Below, piece by piece: positions 26,027 to 33,702 of a DNA stretch of 64,000 nucleotides (position 1 is the first letter of the stretch; the number at the start of each line of letters is the position of its first letter). This DNA is from Planctomycetaceae bacterium (GTDB lineage Bacteria; Planctomycetota; Planctomycetia; Planctomycetales; Planctomycetaceae), in the NCBI GenBank assembly GCA_017795105.1, contig CP051247.1, forward strand, positions 4,248,001-4,312,000, written 5' to 3'. The position numbers and the translations under genes are program-made. Under the pieces are notes generated by a model, which saw only the letters and a program-made list of their open reading frames with translations, did not search any database and had not been told where the DNA came from.

Positions 26027-26425
26027 TCAGTATTCGCCCGGCAGCAGGAGGGTGTAGCCAGCGAATTCGTTCGCGGCGACCCAGATGTCGAGATCGTCCA
26101 GCGGGAAATCAGTCCAGGGAATTGTCTGCGTGATGAAGGCGGGTTCGCCGCTGTCAGCCCGGGCCGTGAGTTCCGCGCTCCGGTCTTCATGAACAGCCAG
26201 CTTCCAGAAGCTCATCAGACGAACCCGCTCGTCTTTGCGGACCGCTTGGCGGAACTCGTCGCTGCCCAGATGGATGGCGATATCGTCGATGAGCCAGTGG
26301 GCTTCGCCATGTTCGGCAACGTGGTGAATGCCGTCGGTGAAGATTACGGCCCGATTGAACTGATGACGGTAGAAATTGACGGAGCCGGAGAACTGCGCCA
26401 GATCAGAACGGGTCAGGTCCTTCAT
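26027..26425 (-). CDS. DUF6876-like protein
   Basis: 132 residues from ATG 26425. The pattern fits the DUF6876 family as I know it: FSGSVNFYRHQFNRAVIFTDG, AHWLIDDIAIHL, FWKLAV, then IPWTDFPLDDL and LLLPGEY at the C-terminus. The function of this family is unknown. It is frequent on plasmids and integrated elements. The start overlaps the upstream small gene by 23 bp, so the two are probably co-translated. Confidence 0.65.
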   Translation of the reverse strand: MKDLTRSDLAQFSGSVNFYRHQFNRAVIFTDGIHHVAEHGEAHWLIDDIAIHLGSDEFRQAVRKDERVRLMSFWKLAVHEDRSAELTARADSGEPAFITQTIPWTDFPLDDLDIWVAANEFAGYTLLLPGEY

Positions 26426-26717
26426 CAGAAGCCTCCGGCTGATGGTTCGCCTGGGCACGATCAGCGGCTTTGAGAGCCAGCAGTTCGGCGTAGGCCTGCT
26501 GGGCCAGAAAGGAGACACGCAGCAGATCGTTGGCGGCGATGCTGCCGGTTTCCTGATACCCGGCTTCGGTCTTGAAGACCCGGGTCAGCTGGGCTGCGTA
26601 CCACGGGCCGTCTTCGCCTTGGTTCCGCCACAGCACGCACTTGAGCGGTCCGTCGCGGACGACAGCGGCCGGCTGGTTGGTTTCGGTTGAGTCGCGGGAT
26701 GATCGTCGCTTGGGCAT
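26403..26717 (-). CDS. Small mobile-element protein, paralogue A
   Basis: 104 residues from ATG 26717, preceded by AGGAGG at good spacing. The core pattern is VVRDGPLKCVLWRNQGEDGPWYAAQLTRVF... followed by YQETGSIAANDLL. The same pattern recurs at 27579-27845 and 28367-28666. A beta-rich core plus a helical tail is likely. Function unknown. It overlaps the DUF6876-like gene. Confidence 0.7.
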   Translation of the reverse strand: MPKRRSSRDSTETNQPAAVVRDGPLKCVLWRNQGEDGPWYAAQLTRVFKTEAGYQETGSIAANDLLRVSFLAQQAYAELLALKAADRAQANHQPEASDEGPDPF

Positions 26718-26844
26718 TTTAACCTCCTTGCTGGGTTGGCATCGTTTGAGATTGCCAGCCTTCTGGGGCGGAGGCAAGAACGGCATACGCCAGCATGCGG
26801 GCCAATGCCGTCGACAATGGCACTGCTCATTGGTGGAGGACAAG

Positions 26845-26880
26845 AGCAAGCACCGCAGGGAGTGCCCTACGGTGCTTGCT
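26845..26880 (-). terminator. Strong hairpin between the methyltransferase and paralogue A
   Basis: Perfect 11-bp stem AGCAAGCACCG/CGGTGCTTGCT, 10 bp after the methyltransferase stop. It lacks a long T-tract, so it may act as an attenuator or mRNA end. Confidence 0.5.
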
Positions 26881-26889
26881 TGAGAACAG

Positions 26890-27582
26890 TTATTCCTGAT
26901 GGCCGTACATCTTCTCGAAGATGAGGCAGGTATCGTGAAGCCCTGGGATGAACCGCGACCGATACGCTCTGGAAGAGGACGTGTTGCCGAACTGAAAGCG
27001 GATGATTTCTGTGCAGGCGGGCCAGAGCTGCTCGCGGAGTGCGCGTTCGACGAGCAACTGTGGCAGGGGCTGATAACGGCCCTGATCGGAGTAGCCGCCG
27101 ATCAGGACGGCGATCTTGCCGTTGCCGGACAGAACACCGCTCGCCAGACGAAGTACCTGCTGAAGACGCGACAAGAACTCTTCGAGCGTCGCTGCATTTG
27201 ACAGACAGCGTGGATCATCATTGTACCGGATCATTCTCCAATAGGGCGGGTGCATCCACACGAAATCGATGTCGTGCAGGCCATCATAGCTGGCGGCCAG
27301 GCCGGCATCGGTTCCCTGATGGAGATCGAATTCGGTGACATCGATCCCAAGCTCTCGGCAGACATCGCCGCATGTTCCGCTGCCGGACATGCAATCAAGC
27401 ACATGCCGTGGCTGGAAGTACCGCAGTAGGTCGCGGATCAGATAGCCTCCGCAGTTGCCACGATACTGCCGGTTTCCGTAAGGTCCGCGTGACCTGACCG
27501 CATGAATGCTTGTCAGGCCGGGGACAGGGCTGCCGGTCACAGGTGCGACCGGCAGTTCCACGGTGTGGATCCCAGGCTTCAT
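26890..27582 (-). CDS. Orphan DNA methyltransferase (class I, DPPY-type variant)
   Basis: 230 residues. Motif I is LDCMSGSGTCGDVCRELG, an FxGxG-like SAM site. The catalytic motif IV is DFVWMHPPYW, in which the usual D/N-PPY reads HPPYW. A YLIRDLLRYF motif-X-like part precedes motif I. Amino-methyltransferases of this type often occur on plasmids without a cognate nuclease and protect DNA during transfer. Start ATG 27582 overlaps the stop of the upstream paralogue (ATGA), so the two are coupled. The His in place of Asp could alter or abolish activity. Confidence 0.7.
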   Translation of the reverse strand: MKPGIHTVELPVAPVTGSPVPGLTSIHAVRSRGPYGNRQYRGNCGGYLIRDLLRYFQPRHVLDCMSGSGTCGDVCRELGIDVTEFDLHQGTDAGLAASYDGLHDIDFVWMHPPYWRMIRYNDDPRCLSNAATLEEFLSRLQQVLRLASGVLSGNGKIAVLIGGYSDQGRYQPLPQLLVERALREQLWPACTEIIRFQFGNTSSSRAYRSRFIPGLHDTCLIFEKMYGHQE

Positions 27583-27845
27583 TGGGCAGCCTGTTCGAGT
27601 GTGGCCGCTTTCTTACGCTTGAGTTCGCTCAGGCGGTCGTAGGCTTTGGCCGACAGGTTGGCGATGACGAGCAAATCACTCTCGTTGAAGCTGCGGGAAT
27701 CACGGTAGCCGTTTTCCGTTTTGTAAGTCCGTGATAACTCGACGGAATAGAAGTTGCCGTTCGGGGACTCATTCTCCCAGATGACGGCTTTCAGGTTGCG
27801 ATCACGCAGGGTGACGACAGGTTTGTTCTTGAGTGCAGTTGCCAT
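27579..27845 (-). CDS. Small mobile-element protein, paralogue B
   Basis: 88 residues with AAGGAG before the ATG at 27845. It is the shortest and cleanest copy of the family: VTLRDRNLKAVIWENESPNG, YSVELSRTYKTENGY, FNESDLLVIANLSAKAYDRL. It ends by overlapping the methyltransferase start. Function unknown; its repeated presence on one element suggests an accessory role in transfer or DNA binding. Confidence 0.7.
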   Translation of the reverse strand: MATALKNKPVVTLRDRNLKAVIWENESPNGNFYSVELSRTYKTENGYRDSRSFNESDLLVIANLSAKAYDRLSELKRKKAATLEQAAQ

Positions 27846-27989
27846 GGTCAGATCTCCTTTTCATTTTGTTGACCGTTCACCCCCCGGCTGCCGGTCAATA
27901 AATGAAACGGTGAAATGATCGGCGACAGTCCTTAGCAAGACCGTCAGATGCCTGATCGCTGAAAATGAGTGAGACCAATCGCTGCAGAA

Positions 27990-28017
27990 TTGACGGTATA
28001 AATGTACCGTGTATACT
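27990..28017 (+). promoter_or_regulatory. Sigma70-type promoter with embedded palindrome, for the RMF-like gene
   Basis: TTGACG (27990-27995), 16-bp spacer, TATACT (28012-28017). The spacer contains ACGGTA-TAAATG-TACCGT (27993-28010), an operator-like inverted repeat overlapping the -35. It is about 97 bp upstream of the ATG at 28114. Confidence 0.6.
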
Positions 28018-28113
28018 GATGGCCGCTCCGGAGTCTGAGGCCTCCAAGGTGAACTGATCAGTCAATCCAAAGAGGCATACAATTTCTTTTCACTCGTGTA
28101 GGAGACGGCTGCA

Positions 28114-28248
28114 ATGGGAAATGAGAAGATGAACGCTGACGGGGCCTACAAAGCAGGGCAAGCGTCTCAAGGCAAACCGTATGATCCGCCCAAAAATGCG
28201 GCTCTGAAAGAGCAGTACGACAGAGGCCGAAACGCTGGCAACAAGTAA
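28114..28248 (+). CDS. Small RMF/CrpP-like protein
   Basis: 44 residues. TAGGAG lies about 10 bases before the ATG; a good promoter is upstream and a strong hairpin follows. The sequence GAYKAGQASQGKPYDPPKNA followed by EQYDRGRNAGNK follows the ribosome-modulation-factor pattern G-x2-AG-x2-G-x-PY ... Y/W-x2-G-x3-G. RMF dimerises ribosomes in stationary phase; plasmid-borne RMF/CrpP relatives exist. The similarity is by eye over a short peptide. It is the only plus-strand gene in this minus-strand block. Confidence 0.5.
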   Translation: MGNEKMNADGAYKAGQASQGKPYDPPKNAALKEQYDRGRNAGNK

Positions 28249-28262
28249 GTCCAATCATTGCG

Positions 28263-28290
28263 ACATGCCCCGCCCCGAAGCGGGGCATGT
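28263..28290 (+). terminator. Terminator of the RMF-like gene
   Basis: Perfect 11-bp stem ACATGCCCCGC/GCGGGGCATGT with a 6-base loop, followed by TTCTC, 15 bp after the stop. Confidence 0.7.
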
Positions 28291-28366
28291 TTCTCAATAC
28301 TGGGGCTTCTGCCACAGTTTGCCATCCGAGAACTTGGTGAAGTGCGAAGAACATCTGGCTATGAAC

Positions 28367-28666
28367 TTAAGGTTCCGGATTGTTCGGGCCCCTCGACTCG
28401 CGATTTCTTTCGCAGAGTTCGTGAATCTCAGCATATGCTCTCTGAAGCAAGAGCCCCACACGAGGTAACTCGTCTGCGGTAAATTCATGGGATTCGCAAT
28501 AGTCTCCCGACTCGCTCTTAAACAAGCGAGTTAGTTCGAATGTGTATCGCGATCCATCATGGCCTTCATGGTCCCAGATGGTGCATTTCAGTCGATGGTC
28601 ACGCAGAATGGTGACCGGTAGGTCCGGTACCTGGCTGTCATCAGGCGTTGGCATTTGTTCTGGCAT
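28367..28666 (-). CDS. Small mobile-element protein, paralogue C
   Basis: 99 residues from ATG 28666, with AAGGAGG nine bases upstream. The core ILRDHRLKCTIWDHEGHDGS, YTFELTRLFKSESGDY, FTADELPRVGLLLQRAYAEI aligns with paralogues A and B. The N-terminal 20 residues are Pro/Asp-rich and differ between copies. Function unknown. Confidence 0.7.
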   Translation of the reverse strand: MPEQMPTPDDSQVPDLPVTILRDHRLKCTIWDHEGHDGSRYTFELTRLFKSESGDYCESHEFTADELPRVGLLLQRAYAEIHELCERNRESRGPNNPEP

Positions 28667-28819
28667 GGTCGACCTCCTTGTCGTACCATTCCAGCCTGCC
28701 ACAGTTACAAATAATATGTCAAGAAATTTCAGCAGGTCGCCATGCGAAGCTTTCCTCGACGGCAGACTAGCGTGGATTATTGTTTATCATTAATTGCTCG
28801 ATCTGCTCTTGCTGCCAGC

Positions 28820-31747
28820 CTACTTTTTCATCTCCTTTTGAATCTTCTCAATCTGCTGCCGGCAATATCGAAAGGACGAACTCTCTTCACTGCTGAGTTC
28901 CAAGCCTCTCGTGTAGAGATCTAGAGCTCGTTTGTGTTGCTGGAGTTTGAGTGCGACGTCTCCCATGCATGCCAAAGAGATCGGGTCATTCGGATTAAGC
29001 TCGTGAGCTGCAGTGTAGGCTTCCTCAGCGTCTTTCCAACGTTCTTGACGTAATCGAAAATTCCCATAATTAATCAGGCAACTGTACGTCGGCGAATTCT
29101 CACACGCGCGCTCCAGACAACGCTGTTCGTTGGCAAAGTCTCCCTTCGCGTGATAGAGGATTGCTAAGTTGTTCCAAGCGGGCGAAAAAGAAGGGCTGGC
29201 TTGAACTGCTGCTTGGTACGCGAACAAGGCTCGGTCACCTTCTCCATCGGGAGGAGTGCGATTCCGCCCGAGAAAAGCCAATCCTGGATTTTCCGTTTTC
29301 CAGATTTGATTCTCGATCTCGCCAAGATCTTCGTAGGTCAGGCCAAGATTGTGGTAGAGGATGCCCTTGTCAGGAAGTGGAGCATGATCCGCACCTCGCT
29401 GGAAATGAAAGACAGCCTGTTCGAGCAAATGTTTGCTCTGGGGTAAATCAGGCGTCTTCTGGCCAGTGACCTCATCCCGCAATGTATTACCCATTGCACA
29501 ATTGACGTAGAAATTGTTTGGCCGTAGAGCCAGGGCTGCCGTAAATGCACGTTTCTGGATCGCGAGATCAGTCACGTTTCTTCCCAAGCCGCTCCAGAGA
29601 GAAAAGTCATTGCTTCGAAATGTGGCCGCGTCCTCACAGATTCGCTCAAAACGTTCGGCTTCACCATGCATTCTCAATCCGAGTCCCAGAGCGGATAGCA
29701 GTTCGTGCGAAAGAGCAGTGCAGCGTTGGTCTTCTGCGATTGTCCGCAGCTCCCCGTGATCCGGGAACCTTGCCGCATCAACTCGTCGAACCGTGTTGGC
29801 GAATTCATCGGAATCGACTTCCGCTGCGATCTCACGTAGGAGGCCACGGTGACCCCAGTCATCCTCGGTGAAAAAGCAGCTGGCGAATTCGTCGATCACG
29901 TGGAGCCACAACCAAGGAGTATCAGAAGACGCGATCGCCGATACCACGGAAGTGGATTGCTGCAATTCCGGATCAAACAGAGGGTACTCTCGAAAGAGTT
30001 GACGAAATCCTTCGCGGGGTCGATCCATCACTTGCGAGGGGGATCCTGAACTCGAAGTTGTGAGCAGACTGTCGAGGGCAATATTTTCAAGGCGTTTCGC
30101 CAATTGACGATTTCGGTCAACCAGCATCGCTCGATCTTCCAGTGACGAAATCGCTGCCTCCATGTCTGCTGTTATCCTGAAGCCGGGTGTGTCCTCCAAT
30201 GCCTGGACTCTCTTGAGACCGGATTGGATTCCGAGCAACCGATCGTCCCACGACGTCGGATCAAGACGCAGGGCTTCCCATCCGGCTTTGGACCGCTGTG
30301 CGGTCTCCAACGCTTGGATATCCTTTTCAAGGTCACCGGTCGCATCATTGAGCCGGTCTCGCTGATTCGCTTGATTGGTCTCTTTAATTGCATTCTGAAC
30401 CGAACGGTCGATGGCAAATGCAGCTCCGCTGGCTATCAGTAGGAGCCCAAGTGCGATCACTCCTCTCATCCACTTCCGTCGTGCGTCCGCCTTCTCTTTG
30501 TCGATCAGACGCCGGCGGACATTCTGATCGTGTTCTTTTAACGCTGAGGCCAATTCAAGGCCGTTGGCGTAACGATTTTTCGGATCCAGATGCAAACATC
30601 GATCACAGATGTCAGCAAGATCAGACCAGGTCTTTCCTTTGCTCCTCAACGCTGCAAGTCGGTCTCGCGCTTCCGAAAGGTCCCCTCGACGGGCCATCAA
30701 CTCAAGTTTCTTAGGGTCTGCTTCAGAGTATGCCGGTTTGCCCGTCAGCAGCTCGCATAGCATTGATCCCATCGAAAATACGTCGGCTGCCGGAGTGAGT
30801 TGATCGGAAAGCTGAAAATGCTCAGGCGACATATAGCGAAATGTACCGCCACCAGTCGTTTGTTCGGTCAATCCCAAACGGAAGTCCTGCTCTTGGAGTT
30901 CACGATCTTCCTCGCTTGACGAAGGGCGAATGGCCAGCCCCCAGTCCATTACTTGTACATCTCCTTGTTCGAACATGATGTTCTGGGGCTTGATGTCTCG
31001 ATGAATAACGCCTCTGTCGTGGGCAAATCCGACAGCTTCTGCAACTCGCTCAAGAATTCTTAATCCTTCATTGACGTCCGCGTCAGTTCGATTGTCCTTC
31101 TTCAAGAACTCGGTAAGCATCTCCCCTCGAATAAGCTTCATCGAAAAGAAGGGCATATCCGGGGGATAGGAAAGTTTGCCTTGATCATAAATCGGTGGGA
31201 TTGCAGGGTGGGGGAGGGCTGCCAAGACATCGGCTTCGCGTTGAAAGCGTCTTCGAGAATGGGAATCGAGCCTCGCGGGCCTGATGTATTTGACGACGAT
31301 GTCACGATCAAAGGATCGATCATGACGAGAAACCCTGACGCATCCCATTCCACCTTCAATCAGGGATTTCCCGTCAGGAAACGTCGTCCAGGAGCCGTAG
31401 CCAATCGGAGGAAGAACTTTGATCTTGTCGAATTCTGCGAGAGCTTCTAACCACGCTTCCTCGATCAAATCTCCGTAGCTTTTAAGTTCTCTTAAGTAGA
31501 AGTTCTTATCGATCGGATGACCTTCCTGGCACAGATCGAGAATGTCGTCATGGACGATTTGCCGTAACACCGCTAATCCGAGCGGAGTAGACAGATCAAT
31601 TTCGTGCTGAATCAGAAATTGTCGGATCCGGGCGGGATCCCCTGGAGATCGACCCGATTCGAAGCTGTCGGAATACTTATTCTTTTGAGCTTCCTCATGA
31701 GGTGTAAGGTCATCGGGACCGCGATATGCCGGTGTTGAGTCAATCAC
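28820..31747 (-). CDS. Transmembrane Ser/Thr protein kinase with C-terminal TPRs
   Basis: 975 residues. An N-terminal region of about 115 residues (ILDLCQEGHPIDKNFYLREL) precedes the kinase domain. Kinase motifs: IEGGMGCVRVSRH (glycine loop), IVVKYI (ATP Lys), GVIHRDIKPQN (catalytic loop), VMDWG (DFG position, Trp for Phe), YMSPEH and DVFSMGSMLCELLTG. One membrane helix (VIALGLLLIASGAAFAI) follows at about residue 440. The C-terminal 200 residues are tetratricopeptide-like (PAWNNLAILYHAKGDFANEQ). It starts 15 bp after a sigma-factor gene, the ECF sigma-kinase pairing common in planctomycetes. The kinase may control that sigma factor. Confidence 0.85.
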   Translation of the reverse strand: MIDSTPAYRGPDDLTPHEEAQKNKYSDSFESGRSPGDPARIRQFLIQHEIDLSTPLGLAVLRQIVHDDILDLCQEGHPIDKNFYLRELKSYGDLIEEAWLEALAEFDKIKVLPPIGYGSWTTFPDGKSLIEGGMGCVRVSRHDRSFDRDIVVKYIRPARLDSHSRRRFQREADVLAALPHPAIPPIYDQGKLSYPPDMPFFSMKLIRGEMLTEFLKKDNRTDADVNEGLRILERVAEAVGFAHDRGVIHRDIKPQNIMFEQGDVQVMDWGLAIRPSSSEEDRELQEQDFRLGLTEQTTGGGTFRYMSPEHFQLSDQLTPAADVFSMGSMLCELLTGKPAYSEADPKKLELMARRGDLSEARDRLAALRSKGKTWSDLADICDRCLHLDPKNRYANGLELASALKEHDQNVRRRLIDKEKADARRKWMRGVIALGLLLIASGAAFAIDRSVQNAIKETNQANQRDRLNDATGDLEKDIQALETAQRSKAGWEALRLDPTSWDDRLLGIQSGLKRVQALEDTPGFRITADMEAAISSLEDRAMLVDRNRQLAKRLENIALDSLLTTSSSGSPSQVMDRPREGFRQLFREYPLFDPELQQSTSVVSAIASSDTPWLWLHVIDEFASCFFTEDDWGHRGLLREIAAEVDSDEFANTVRRVDAARFPDHGELRTIAEDQRCTALSHELLSALGLGLRMHGEAERFERICEDAATFRSNDFSLWSGLGRNVTDLAIQKRAFTAALALRPNNFYVNCAMGNTLRDEVTGQKTPDLPQSKHLLEQAVFHFQRGADHAPLPDKGILYHNLGLTYEDLGEIENQIWKTENPGLAFLGRNRTPPDGEGDRALFAYQAAVQASPSFSPAWNNLAILYHAKGDFANEQRCLERACENSPTYSCLINYGNFRLRQERWKDAEEAYTAAHELNPNDPISLACMGDVALKLQQHKRALDLYTRGLELSSEESSSFRYCRQQIEKIQKEMKK

Positions 31748-31762
31748 GAGTCTGTTCTCCAG

Positions 31763-32323
31763 TCATTCGTCAATCAAATCGCGGCAAATTGAATGAAGCG
31801 ATTTCTCCCACCGTAGTGCCCGGGTGTAGGTCATCCCAAGCGTCTTGCTCAATTGCTGCACCGAAATCTTTGGGTCGTTGTACTTGGTCCAGAAAAAGCG
31901 TGTCGCGAGTTCAGCGTCGCCAGGAGAGTGTGCAACACTCTCAATAAAGCGATCGAGTAGCGTCTTGAGAAGATCACGGAATTCGACCTCAATATCGTGG
32001 ACGCCGATGTCGACTTCTCTGGATTCTTCTGCGGCTTTATGCCGCTTCGCGGCGTTCCATTTCTCGCGCTCGGTCAAAACCTTGTTGCGGACATATCCGT
32101 TAAACAAACGGCAGAAGTCATCATCGGTCATTGGAGCGAGATCAAGCTGTCCCTCCCTGACCTGCTTGGCAAACGAATTGCCTGCCAAGTCCACGACGCT
32201 CTCCCCAGATACCTCTACGTCCGTCAAGCCATGCTCTCGCAGCATGTTGCGAGCGACTTTCTGCAATCGATCAGCCAGCCGCCGGTATCGATCTTCGAAA
32301 TCTGAAAGCTGGTTCATTTTCAT
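31763..32323 (-). CDS. ECF-like RNA polymerase sigma factor
   Basis: 186 residues from ATG 32323, preceded by GAAA-rich sequence; longer starts add unlikely residues. The region-2 part (VVDLAGNSFAKQVREGQLD, FCRLFNGYVRNKVLTEREKW, KRHKAAEESREV) and region-4 part (RFFWTKYNDPKISVQQLSKTLGMTYTRALRWEK) fit planctomycete ECF factors linked to Ser/Thr kinases. No anti-sigma gene is nearby; the adjacent kinase is likely the regulator. Its place on a mobilizable element is unusual. Confidence 0.75.
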   Translation of the reverse strand: MKMNQLSDFEDRYRRLADRLQKVARNMLREHGLTDVEVSGESVVDLAGNSFAKQVREGQLDLAPMTDDDFCRLFNGYVRNKVLTEREKWNAAKRHKAAEESREVDIGVHDIEVEFRDLLKTLLDRFIESVAHSPGDAELATRFFWTKYNDPKISVQQLSKTLGMTYTRALRWEKSLHSICRDLIDE

Positions 32324-32567
32324 ATTTCCGAGAGAAACAGCCCAAAGTCCAGCCGCGAATCGAGACCGGTATACGGGGGAAATGAGTAACTGCAAATCGC
32401 AAAACAATCCATTTGTTCACTGTGGACAGTGTAGCCAACTCTGGTGTTCCAGCAAGCCACTTGATGGCAATCTTCATGGACGGCGCATGACATCCGAAGC
32501 AATGGATCATTCTCACAATCTGCAATCCCCTCGATCAGACAATTCTCTATCTCGAAAGGACTGGAAA

Positions 32568-33662
32568 ATGTCGGACACGTACGCAAGCAACGGGGCATCG
32601 ATGCATGCCCACGGAAATCGGCTTCCGACGCCGAAAGCCGCTACTTCGAAGAATTTCGAAGACGGTCACATCTTGTCGGCCCATGAAAAGCAGTACCTGC
32701 AGACTGTTGACCCACCGTTGACAGTGGACATGGCGGTCGCTCAACAGGGGCTGTTCGAAAAGACGCCCGTGGATTATTTCGTGCGTGTTAGTGGTGCCGC
32801 GTACGACAGCGATCCCCAGCGTGCTCTGAAGCTGGCCGTTGCTAGAGCGGCTCGTCAGAGCCTGCAGCGTCGGATCTCCTCAGTCGGCGAACGCGTCCTG
32901 GAGTTGAGCGAACGCGTGAACTCCACTCCGGAGTACACGATGGTGATCAGCGCGAGCCGCAAAGCATCGTCACAGATCGTTAAGTCCCTGCGAGTCCTCC
33001 TGGTGGCAGTCCCCGCTCTGGTAATCGCTCTGGCGGTCTTCGCAGAACAGTCGATTTCGATCTACATGGCACAGAACTCAGGGCTGGGCTTCGAAGAGAA
33101 CAGGCTTCTGGCATTCTGTTTCGTGTTTGTGCTGGCTGCTCTGCCGGGCGTGTGTCTCAAGGGCATCCAGCAGTATCTCCCGCGAAAGCTGCAGCCTCGG
33201 TTCTCCATGGGGATGAACGTTATCGGAGCGTTGCTCTCGATCGGTCTCGTTGCCTGCTTCACGAAAGTGGTGGGAGATGCAATGCACGGTACTGGTTCGG
33301 TTTGGGGAGGCGCCAACCACGGCTCATCAATCTATCTCCAGATGATGCTGGCCATGGAGATTGCCGGCCTGGCGATCATTCTGACCGTCATGATCGATTT
33401 CCTGCAGAAGTTCTTGAAGCAGTTCGTGACACAGCGGCCTCGCATCGAACCCGAGAGAGTCTACTGCGAACAGCAACTGAAGGAGCGCGAACAGGAACTC
33501 GATCGCTTGAATAGCGAACTGGGAATCGTTGAATACGCCATCTCATCTTGGAAGCAAGGGCGACGAAAATTCGTCAACGACCACTACGTCGCGATGAGAA
33601 CCCTTAAACGCTCCATCCTGCGAAAGCAGGCTCAGTCGATGGATGACGCGCTTACGGCATGA
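32568..33662 (+). CDS. Integral membrane protein with C-terminal coiled coil, upstream of VWA and T4CP-like genes
   Basis: 364 residues from ATG 32568, with AAAGGA at about 10 bases. The open frame continues further up but overlaps the sigma gene. Four hydrophobic segments are seen: VLLVAVPALVIALAVFAEQ, LLAFCFVFVLAALPGV, GMNVIGALLSIGLVACF and MLAMEIAGLAIILTVMIDFL. A charged coiled coil follows (EREQELDRLNSELGIV). The family is not recognised. Its position at the head of a block leading to the T4CP-like gene suggests a membrane platform for transfer, which is inference. Confidence 0.7.
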   Translation: MSDTYASNGASMHAHGNRLPTPKAATSKNFEDGHILSAHEKQYLQTVDPPLTVDMAVAQQGLFEKTPVDYFVRVSGAAYDSDPQRALKLAVARAARQSLQRRISSVGERVLELSERVNSTPEYTMVISASRKASSQIVKSLRVLLVAVPALVIALAVFAEQSISIYMAQNSGLGFEENRLLAFCFVFVLAALPGVCLKGIQQYLPRKLQPRFSMGMNVIGALLSIGLVACFTKVVGDAMHGTGSVWGGANHGSSIYLQMMLAMEIAGLAIILTVMIDFLQKFLKQFVTQRPRIEPERVYCEQQLKEREQELDRLNSELGIVEYAISSWKQGRRKFVNDHYVAMRTLKRSILRKQAQSMDDALTA

Positions 33663-33702
33663 GAACTCAATACTCATTACTCGTTACGAAAGGTAAGGAC
33701 CA

